64,000 nt of DNA, from NCBI RefSeq assembly GCF_029080175.1, contig NZ_JARFJC010000046.1; one strand, written 5' to 3'. The stretch's first letter is position 1, and each line of letters starts with the position of its first letter. Below, in pieces: positions 58,455 through 64,000 of this stretch. The position numbers were made by a program, and so were the translations under genes. The notes beneath the pieces are model-generated. The model did not search any database. It was not told the DNA's origin and saw only the letters and a list, made by a program, of their open reading frames with translations. The DNA comes from Luteipulveratus flavus (GTDB taxonomy: Bacteria > Actinomycetota > Actinomycetes > Actinomycetales > Dermatophilaceae).

Positions 58455-59075
58455 ATGGCCCGCTACTTCGACGTGCATCCCCAGGATCCGCAGCCTCGGC
58501 TGATCCGCCAGGCCGCCGACCTGATCCGCGACGGCGGGCTGATCGCCTATCCCACCGACTCCTGCTTCGCCCTCGGCTGCCGGCTCGGCAACGCCGAGGG
58601 CAAGGACCGCATCGTGCGCATCCGGCGGCTGAACGCGCGACACCACTTCACCCTGGTCTGCCACGACTTCGCCCAGCTCGGTCAGCTCGTCCAGCTCGAC
58701 AACTGGATGTACCGGGCGGTCAAGGCGACGACGCCCGGGTCGTACACCTTCATCCTGCCGGCCACCTCCGAGGTGCCCCGCCGTCTGCTGCACCCCAAGA
58801 AGCGCACCGTCGGCGTGCGGATCGTCGACCACCCCGTGGCGTGCGCTCTCCTGGGGGAGCTCGGCGAACCGCTCCTGTCCAGCACGCTCCTGCTCCCGGA
58901 CCACGAGGAACCGCTGACCGACGGGTGGGAGATCAAGGAGACCCTGGAGCACCAGGTCGACGCGGTGATCGACTCCGGCGAGAGCGGCCTCGAGCCGACG
59001 ACGGTGGTCGACATGTCCGGGGGGTACGCCGAGATCGTCAGGGTCGGCGCGGGGGACCCGGCACCGTTCGAGTGA
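58455..59075 (+). CDS. Threonylcarbamoyl-AMP synthase family protein (YciO/Sua5/YrdC)
   Basis: YrdC-domain protein of 206 residues. The family's nucleotide and RNA-binding core is clear: LIAYPTDSCFALGC, then KDRIVRIRRL, HHFTLVCHDF, TPGSYTFILPAT and KRTVGVRIVDHP. The sequence is more like YciO than the essential TsaC/Sua5 enzymes that make threonylcarbamoyl-AMP for tRNA t6A, so a t6A role is uncertain. Starts at an ATG directly behind a -10 hexamer. Confidence 0.85.
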   Translation: MARYFDVHPQDPQPRLIRQAADLIRDGGLIAYPTDSCFALGCRLGNAEGKDRIVRIRRLNARHHFTLVCHDFAQLGQLVQLDNWMYRAVKATTPGSYTFILPATSEVPRRLLHPKKRTVGVRIVDHPVACALLGELGEPLLSSTLLLPDHEEPLTDGWEIKETLEHQVDAVIDSGESGLEPTTVVDMSGGYAEIVRVGAGDPAPFE

Positions 59076-59092
59076 TCGTGCCCTCGCTCACC

Positions 59093-59098
59093 TAGAGT
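59093..59098 (+). promoter_or_regulatory. -10 hexamer for leaderless comB
   Basis: TAGAGT ends 6 bases before the comB ATG; no ribosome site. Confidence 0.5.
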
Positions 59099-59104
59099 GA
59101 GCCC

Positions 59105-59908
59105 ATGGGGAGCGAGCACACGCAGCAGGGGCACCGGATCCGTCTCGACTGGGGGACCAGCGGGGCCCAGGCCGTGGCCGGTTCGGCCGACATCGCGGTC
59201 GTCTGTGACGTCCTCAGCTTCACCACCACCCTGACGGTCGCGGTCGACCTGGGCGCCGAGGTGTACCCCTACGCGTGGCGCGACGACGGCGTGGTCGAGT
59301 ACGCGGCCGCCCGCGATGCGACGTACGCCGTCGGCCGGTTCGAGGCGCGCGACTCCGACTCGCTGGTCGCCGTGAGCCTGTCGCCGGCCAGCCTGCGCGC
59401 AGCCACCGGGCTCCGCCGGCTGGTGCTGCCCTCACCCAACGGGTCGACGATCAGCACCCACCTGCGGGACCGAGGCCTGACCGTCGTCGGGGCGGCGCTG
59501 CGCAACCGGACGGCCGTGGCGACGTGGCTGGCCACGCGGATGGCGGAGCCGACGACCACCCTCGCGCTCGTCGCCGCGGGGGAGCGGTGGCCCGACCGGT
59601 CGCTGCGCCCGAGCGTCGAGGACCTCTGGGGCTGCGGCGCCGTCCTGTCGGCCCTGCTCGGGCTCCTGCCGCACCTGCGCGCCGAGCTCAGCCCCGAGGC
59701 GCAGGTCGCGGTGCACGCGTACACCGCGATCAAGCGGGACCTCACCCCGGCGCTGCTGGACTGCACCAGCGGGCAGGAGCTCCTCGCGATGGGCTTCCGC
59801 GACGACGTCCTCGCCGCCGCCGACGTCGACAGCAGCAGTGCGGTACCCCTCCTGGCCGGTGAGCGGTTCGTGGACGCGGCTCGGCCAGCCGGCTCGCTCG
59901 CGTCGTGA
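59105..59908 (+). CDS. comB: 2-phosphosulfolactate phosphatase family protein (ComB)
   Basis: A 267-residue ComB-fold phosphatase. In methanogens ComB dephosphorylates 2-phospho-3-sulfolactate on the coenzyme M pathway. Family segments seen: VVCDVLSFTTTL, the active-region LPSPNGSTIS, ALRNRTAVA, ALVAAGERW, and DLWGCGAVLSALLG. No other coenzyme M genes are in the window, and bacterial homologues usually have no proven substrate, so the in vivo reaction is uncertain. Leaderless start. Last gene before a 418-base gap. Confidence 0.85.
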   Translation: MGSEHTQQGHRIRLDWGTSGAQAVAGSADIAVVCDVLSFTTTLTVAVDLGAEVYPYAWRDDGVVEYAAARDATYAVGRFEARDSDSLVAVSLSPASLRAATGLRRLVLPSPNGSTISTHLRDRGLTVVGAALRNRTAVATWLATRMAEPTTTLALVAAGERWPDRSLRPSVEDLWGCGAVLSALLGLLPHLRAELSPEAQVAVHAYTAIKRDLTPALLDCTSGQELLAMGFRDDVLAAADVDSSSAVPLLAGERFVDAARPAGSLAS

Positions 59909-60326
59909 CCGAAGGGTCGGACGACAGCTCCGACCACGCGCGCTCTCCGACGGTGTGGACCTGTCGCTCGTCACCCGCAACGCCGAGGTCATCCCGTGGC
60001 GGCCGGCCCTGAGGGCTCCCTGGGAGCGCAGCCTCGGCACCCTCATGCACCTCATCGGCCGGCGTACCCCGTTCGATGGCGCATGAGACCGAGGTCACAT
60101 CGAGCAGGGGTACTTCCGAGTAATAGCTCCTGACCTCGCTGAATAGCCCTCGAAACTATCGGCGAAACCGTTTGGCCACCTCCCGTTGGTTGGACACGTT
60201 CGCAGTGGACGAATACCTTGATGCTCGTCCAAGGGGGACAAATCTTTGAAGATCCGATCGTTTCGGATCGCACATTCATCGCCGATTCTTCGGCAACTTC
60301 GCCATGCCATTCGAAGGAAGCACACC
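59909..60326. other. Gene-poor, less GC-rich intergenic region before the protease-inhibitor genes
   Basis: No supported gene. The first half keeps high GC and an open frame ending at 60086 that continues from a comB shadow; it might be a remnant but has no recognisable domain. From about 60110 the sequence becomes clearly richer in A and T. It holds the SSI promoter and a 7-bp inverted repeat, GATCCGA (60251-60257) with TCGGATC (60263-60269), in the presumed leader. Confidence 0.6.
60190..60219 (+). promoter_or_regulatory. Promoter of the first SSI gene
   Basis: TTGGAC (60190-60195) and TACCTT (60214-60219) with an 18-base spacer give a housekeeping-type promoter; the leader would be about 100 bases. 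Confidence 0.55.
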
Positions 60327-60722
60327 ATGAAGAAGCTTCACACCGTCCTGGCCGCTGCTGCGATCGCCGCCGCGCCTGCCGTCGTCGCGCCCACCACCGC
60401 GCACGCCGACGTCGTTCCCACCTACGTCCGCCTCAACCTCCAGGTGACCGACGCCGCTGGTCACTCGACCTACGGCTCGCTGCGCTGCAACCCCGCGGGT
60501 GGCTTCCACAAGGACCCGGCGGCCGCCTGCTCCGAGCTCATCAAGGTCAACGGTGAGCCGCAGCACCTGTTCGTCCACCCGGAGGTCATGTGCACGAGGG
60601 ACTACCGCCCCGTCACCGCTCGGATGACCGGCTACTGGGGCGACCGGATGGTCAGCTACACCAAGACGTTCGGCAACGCCTGCAACATGTGGGCCGCGAC
60701 CGGTCCCGTCTTCGCGATCTGA
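60327..60722 (+). CDS. Subtilisin inhibitor-like (SSI family) protease inhibitor, copy 1
   Basis: Secreted serine-protease inhibitor of the Streptomyces subtilisin inhibitor family, 131 residues. A signal peptide ends at AHA (25-27). The mature domain has the four SSI cysteines (54, 68, 89, 119), spaced as in SSI for two disulfides, and the family strand VTARMTGYWG. The reactive loop reads VMCTRDYRPV; by alignment with SSI (Met73 two residues after the Cys) the P1 residue is Arg91, predicting inhibition of trypsin-like enzymes. GAAGGAAG precedes the ATG. First of three tandem paralogues. Confidence 0.88.
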   Translation: MKKLHTVLAAAAIAAAPAVVAPTTAHADVVPTYVRLNLQVTDAAGHSTYGSLRCNPAGGFHKDPAAACSELIKVNGEPQHLFVHPEVMCTRDYRPVTARMTGYWGDRMVSYTKTFGNACNMWAATGPVFAI

Positions 60723-60858
60723 CGCCGACACCTCGACCTGGTGGTCGCCGCGTCCCACACGAGGTGACCGGCTTCAACCACCCTCTCCCGCCGCGCGTCC
60801 ACCGGCGCCCCGGCGGCCCCTTCGCAGATCCGACCCGACCTGAAGGAAACGACCTCAC

Positions 60859-61269
60859 ATGTCCAAGCTCATGAACCTCTTCGCCGCTCTCGCGCTCGCC
60901 GTCACCGGCCTCATCGCGGCCCCCGGCGCCGCGTCCGCGTCCACCACCTCCACGCCCGACTACGTGCGGCTGAACCTGCAGGTGACCGACTCCACCGGTC
61001 ACGCCACGTACGGCTCGCTGCGCTGCAACCCGGCGGGTGGCAGCCACGCCGACCCGACCACTGCCTGCCGCCAGCTCGCCAACGTGAACGGCGACCCGGG
61101 CGCCCTTCACAACCTCGTCATTCCCTTCTACCCGTGCGACCGCCTGCCGATCGAGCCGGTCACCGTCCGGATGACGGGTTACTGGGGAAGCACCCTGGTG
61201 GACTTCAAGCGCACGTTCATGAACTCGTGCGACGTGATGCAGGAGACCGGTTCGGTCTTCGCCGTCTGA
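60859..61269 (+). CDS. Subtilisin inhibitor-like (SSI family) protease inhibitor, copy 2
   Basis: Second tandem SSI paralogue, 136 residues. Signal peptide with likely cleavage after ASA (25-27), then a short STTSTPDYV linker shared with copy 3. Cysteines at 56, 70, 93 and 124. The reactive loop is PCDRLPIEPV, one residue longer than in copy 1, with Arg95 at the aligned P1 position and Leu after it. Core strands YVRLNLQVTDSTGHATYGSL and VRMTGYWGSTLVDF are nearly identical among the copies. GAAGGAAA is the ribosome site. A strong hairpin follows. Confidence 0.88.
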   Translation: MSKLMNLFAALALAVTGLIAAPGAASASTTSTPDYVRLNLQVTDSTGHATYGSLRCNPAGGSHADPTTACRQLANVNGDPGALHNLVIPFYPCDRLPIEPVTVRMTGYWGSTLVDFKRTFMNSCDVMQETGSVFAV

Positions 61270-61281
61270 GCAAGATCCTCC

Positions 61282-61319
61282 GGGGCGCGCCGATCATTTC
61301 TCGATGACCGGCGCGCCCC
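61282..61319 (+). terminator. Hairpin terminator after SSI copy 2
   Basis: GGGGCGCGCCG (61282-61292) and CGGCGCGCCCC (61309-61319) form a perfect 11-bp stem with a 16-base loop that can fold further. Copy 3 therefore probably has its own promoter in the AT-richer stretch that follows. Confidence 0.65.
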
Positions 61320-61406
61320 TCTCGGGAATTCATCGGCAATCGGCGAATTCCCCATTGAACACCCTTTTCCGCTCGCACTTTCAATCACCTGAAAAGAGAT
61401 CACGAC

Positions 61407-61817
61407 ATGTCGAAGATCCACCGTCTCGCGGCCACGGCGGCCGTCCTTGCCACTGCGGGAGTGTCCGCGTTCGCCGGCTCGGCCGGCGCCTCGACGACGT
61501 CCACCCCGGACTACGTCCGGCTGCACATCCAGGTCACCGGCGCCGATGGGCACTCGACCTACGGTTCGCTGCGGTGCGACCCGCCCGCCGGCCGCCACAA
61601 CCGTCCTGCGGAGGCGTGTGCCGAGCTCGCCGCGGTCGACGGCAACCCGGCGGCACTGAACGTGTCCGTCCCATGGATCCGGTGCAACCCGCAGGCGCAG
61701 GAGCCGACGACGGTCCGGATGACGGGTTACTGGGGGAGCACGGTCGTCGACTACCGCCGCACCTTCGCCAACCCGTGCATGGTCATGACCACCACCGGGT
61801 CCGTCTTCAGCATCTGA
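61407..61817 (+). CDS. Subtilisin inhibitor-like (SSI family) protease inhibitor, copy 3
   Basis: Third tandem SSI paralogue, 136 residues. Signal peptide ends near AGA (26-28), followed by the same STTSTPDYV linker as copy 2. Cysteines at 57, 71, 93, 124. The reactive loop is RCNPQAQEPT: the aligned P1 position is Pro95 and no basic residue follows the cysteine, so it cannot be a trypsin-type inhibitor and may have another target or none. AAAAGAGA is a weak ribosome site. A GC hairpin follows at 61841. Confidence 0.87.
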   Translation: MSKIHRLAATAAVLATAGVSAFAGSAGASTTSTPDYVRLHIQVTGADGHSTYGSLRCDPPAGRHNRPAEACAELAAVDGNPAALNVSVPWIRCNPQAQEPTTVRMTGYWGSTVVDYRRTFANPCMVMTTTGSVFSI

Positions 61818-61840
61818 GATGCGACGGGTTCGACTCGAGC

Positions 61841-61882
61841 AGAGGGAGTGGCCCGTCGTCCCCGTGGCGGCGGGCCCTCTCT
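61841..61882 (+). terminator. Terminator after SSI copy 3
   Basis: AGAGGG and GCCCG on the left pair with CGGGC and CCCTCT on the right, a two-part stem between the SSI genes and the convergent hydrolase gene. Confidence 0.6.
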
Positions 61883-61929
61883 CGTCGTCGTGGTGGCACG
61901 TCCCGTCCTGGTGGACCGCGCCGGGGGGC

Positions 61930-62790
61930 TCAGACCTGCTCGGCGCGAGCGTCGGGACCGGCACCGTCCTGGCGGAGGCCGAGAACGCGCACGAGGTGCG
62001 GCCACGCCTGACGGCCGAGATCGGTGTCCGTCGCCGGTGATCCGCCCCGCGCGATGGAGGCGCCGGCGGCGACGACCGCCTCACCGGGCAGCACGGTGCG
62101 GTGCCCTGCGGCCGGCGACGACACCACCGTCGTGAGCCGACCTGCGGCCGTCCGCCGCGCCGCGATCTGCGGCGCCCACTGGTCGGCGGGCCACACCTGG
62201 TCGTCCCCGCCGGTGACCAGGACGGTCTCGGCGTCGATGTCCTCGACCGGGATCGTGGCCGCCGCGACGACCTCCGCCGGAGCCGCGGCGAGACTCTCGG
62301 CGTACGTACGCCGGAACGCCGGGGGATCACCGGCCGGCCTGGACGGCGTCACGAACGGTACGTAAGGGAGGGGCTCACCCCGCCAGGTCCAGTGCGACGT
62401 CTCGCTGCCGTCCTCGCGGATGCCGGCCCAGGCGACCGGGCTGGGCGCGAACGCCACCACGGCCGAGAGCCTCGGGTCGCGGGCGGCGGTCAGCAACGTC
62501 GCCTCGGCGCCGAAAGAAGTGCCGATCATCGCCAGGCGGTCGCACCGGCCCGCGAGCACGTCCAGCGTCTCGGTGAAGGTCTCCAGCGGCACGTCGTACG
62601 GACCCTGGGACTGGCCGGCCCCGCCGAACCACCGGATCGAGACAGCCGTCGCCCCGTGGGCTGCGAGCAGCCGGGCTCGCCCCTCGTCCACCCGGCCGCT
62701 GGAGCCGGCGAGGACCAGAACCCCCGTGCCGCAGGGCCGTTCGGGCTCGATCAGGACGCCCTCCGGATGTGTGAGCACCTGATCCACCAT
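61930..62790 (-). CDS. Alpha/beta hydrolase (dienelactone hydrolase/BAAT-like)
   Basis: Cytoplasmic alpha/beta hydrolase of 286 residues. The nucleophile elbow GTSFGAE holds Ser92; the likely acid Asp is in VTGGDDQVWPAD and the His in AAGHRTVLPG. The ordering and the FGGAGQSQGPYDVPLETF segment resemble the acyl-CoA thioester hydrolase/BAAT C-terminal group. Substrate unknown; thioesterase or esterase are both possible. GGAGGAGG lies 7 bases before the ATG. It is downstream of dinB on the same strand (55 bases). Confidence 0.85.
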   Translation of the reverse strand: MVDQVLTHPEGVLIEPERPCGTGVLVLAGSSGRVDEGRARLLAAHGATAVSIRWFGGAGQSQGPYDVPLETFTETLDVLAGRCDRLAMIGTSFGAEATLLTAARDPRLSAVVAFAPSPVAWAGIREDGSETSHWTWRGEPLPYVPFVTPSRPAGDPPAFRRTYAESLAAAPAEVVAAATIPVEDIDAETVLVTGGDDQVWPADQWAPQIAARRTAAGRLTTVVSSPAAGHRTVLPGEAVVAAGASIARGGSPATDTDLGRQAWPHLVRVLGLRQDGAGPDARAEQV

Positions 62791-62845
62791 GGGCCGCCTC
62801 CTCCTGTCGCGTGCAGCGCCGGATGCCGCTCGCCCAGTCTGCCGC

Positions 62846-64000
62846 TCAGTCCTGCAGCAACGGCACCGGGTCGCCCTGGTCGTGCCCGAGCAGGACGGCA
62901 CGCGTGACGATCGCCGTACCGAACCGGTCGCGCAGCTGGTCGATGGTCGCGTCCAACGAGCCCCGCTCCTCGCGTTCGAACGGCAGCGTCAGCTGCAGCG
63001 GGTCGTCGTCCAGCAGGTTCGTCAGCGTCAGGCCGACCAGCGTGCACCCGCGCTCGTCGATGAGCGGCATGGCGTCGGCCAGTAGCTCGCGTGCAGCGCC
63101 CAGGATCGTCTCGGTCAGCATCGTCGGGGCGTCCAGCGTGTGCGACCGGGTCACGCGGGCGAAGTCGTCGAACCGCAGCCGCAGCACGACCGTCCTGGAC
63201 ACCCGGCTCGCGGCGCGCAGACGCTTACCGAGACGGTCGGCGATGCCCACCAGGATGCGCTCCAGTTCGGCGTGGGTCTTCGGTCCGCGGCCCATCGCCC
63301 GCTGGGAGCCGATGGACCGCCGCCGCCGGCCGGTCTCCACCGGCCGCGGGTCCCGCGCCAGCGCCAGCGCGTGCAGGTGCCGCCCCGACGCCAGGCCCAC
63401 GGTGTCGGTGAGGTCGTCCTCGGTGAGCGCGGCGATCTGACCGACCGTGGCGATGCCGCGCTGGTGCAGGGCCTCGGCCGTCACCGGCCCGACGCCCCAG
63501 AGCCGCTCCACCGGCAGTGGGTGCAGGAACTCCAGCTCGCGCCCCGCGGGGACGACGAGCAGACCGTCCGGCTTCGCCACTGCGCTCGCGACCTTCGCAA
63601 GGAACTTGGTGGTCGCGACGCCGACGGTGATGGGCAGGCCGACCTCGTCGCGGATCCGCGCGCGCAGCCTGCGACCGATGGCCTCGGGCGAGCCCCCGAG
63701 GCGTCGCAGGCCGCCGACGTCGAGGAAGGCCTCGTCGATCGACAGCCCCTCGACCACCGGCGTGGTGTCACGGAAGAGTGCAAAGACCGCCTTGCTGGCC
63801 TCGGAGTAGGCCTCCATCCGCGGGCGTACCGTCACGGCGTCCGGGCACAGCAGGCGCGCGCGCCGCTCGCTCATGGGCGTCCGTACGCCTCGGGCCTTCG
63901 CCTCGTAGCTCGCGGCGGTCACGATGCCACCGCCCACCAGCACCGGCCGACCGCGCAGCGACGGGTCGTCCCGCTGCTCCACCGAGGCGTAGAAGGAGTC
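62846..64000 (-). CDS. dinB: DNA polymerase IV (DinB), N-terminus cut by the window edge
   Basis: Y-family translesion polymerase. The visible 384 residues begin inside motif I with DSFYASVEQRDDP, so only about ten N-terminal residues are missing. Next come VLVGGGIVTAASYEAKARGV, the second metal site in LSIDEAFLDVGG, helix-hairpin-helix GVGPVTAEALHQRG, and the little-finger domain. The C-terminus PVPLLQD lacks an obvious beta-clamp peptide. The promoter, and any SOS box, lie outside the window. A Val codon at 63982 looks like a start but is internal. Confidence 0.95.
   Translation of the reverse strand, partial: DSFYASVEQRDDPSLRGRPVLVGGGIVTAASYEAKARGVRTPMSERRARLLCPDAVTVRPRMEAYSEASKAVFALFRDTTPVVEGLSIDEAFLDVGGLRRLGGSPEAIGRRLRARIRDEVGLPITVGVATTKFLAKVASAVAKPDGLLVVPAGRELEFLHPLPVERLWGVGPVTAEALHQRGIATVGQIAALTEDDLTDTVGLASGRHLHALALARDPRPVETGRRRRSIGSQRAMGRGPKTHAELERILVGIADRLGKRLRAASRVSRTVVLRLRFDDFARVTRSHTLDAPTMLTETILGAARELLADAMPLIDERGCTLVGLTLTNLLDDDPLQLTLPFEREERGSLDATIDQLRDRFGTAIVTRAVLLGHDQGDPVPLLQD

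Noticed and set aside
59838..60086. Open frame after comB ending at 60086, possibly a gene remnant
   Set aside because: It begins inside comB in another frame, has no start signal and no recognisable domain. At best a remnant; not listed as a gene.

Overview
This window is ordinary chromosome from a very GC-rich Gram-positive actinobacterium. Evidence: heavy GTG start use, GTGA/ATGA stop-start overlaps, a GarA-type FHA protein, an FtsR-type MerR regulator, a deazapurine-free set of core genes and, above all, gene orders that match the known actinobacterial blocks yebC-ruvCAB-yajC-secDF-apt-rel, xerD-parA-scpAB-rluB-cmk-der and pgsA-DUF881-sbp-DUF881-gcvH-garA-ftsR-bfn-merR-gcvP (M. tuberculosis Rv1822-Rv1832). 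The gene set suggests order Micrococcales, but this is inference; nothing here fixes a genus. No CRISPR array, insertion sequence or prophage was seen.

Layout. 1-231: palindromic intergenic repeat and the promoter of pdxT. 0.2-12.2 kb (plus strand): PLP synthesis (pdxT), a Tat-exported PhoD phosphatase, yebC, the Holliday-junction operon ruvCAB behind a well-formed SOS box, preprotein translocase accessories yajC-secD-secF, apt, and the bifunctional (p)ppGpp enzyme Rel. 12.3-16.8 kb (minus strand): M18 aminopeptidase, DUF349 protein, lipoprotein cyclophilin and a small secreted protein. 16.9-28.2 kb: metallo-hydrolase, hisS, a membrane protein, then xerD, parA, scpA, scpB, rluB, tyrA, cmk, plsC-like, der (chromosome segregation, aromatic amino acids, CMP kinase, ribosome GTPase). 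28.2-35.9 kb is the accessory stretch: a DUF2971 gene broken by an in-frame TGA, tRNA-Pro(GGG) with its terminator, a nucleoside phosphorylase, a secreted protein made of two repeats, DUF1697, an epimerase gene frameshifted at a run of 12 C, an amino-acid permease and a DUF2207-type membrane protein. 35.9-39.1 kb: YdeP-type molybdopterin oxidoreductase with its maturation factor FdhD. 39.0-48.9 kb: the envelope/glycine-cleavage block ending in gcvP under a glycine riboswitch. 49-56.8 kb: an AlaA-like aminotransferase, sbcCD nuclease, a glutamate-cysteine ligase family enzyme, a histidine phosphatase. 56.8-59.9 kb: OsmC, SRPBCC, GNAT, YciO/Sua5 and ComB genes. 60.3-61.8 kb: three tandem secreted protease inhibitors of the Streptomyces subtilisin inhibitor (SSI) family with different reactive-site residues. 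61.9-64.0 kb: an alpha/beta hydrolase and the edge-truncated dinB.

How things work together. RuvABC, SbcCD and DinB are DNA-repair functions (only ruvCAB shows an SOS box inside the window). GcvH and GcvP belong to one glycine-cleavage system, with GarA next to them as the phosphorylation-switched regulator of central metabolism known from relatives. YdeP needs FdhD for sulfuration of its cofactor and the two genes are fused by a one-base overlap. About sixteen genes have a TANNNT-like -10 hexamer only 5-8 bases before the start codon and no Shine-Dalgarno, so leaderless mRNAs look common here.

The most interesting items are the SSI trio, the two damaged or switchable genes (DUF2971 stop codon, epimerase C-run), the two-repeat secreted protein, and the riboswitch expression platform. 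No wholly new system could be demonstrated.
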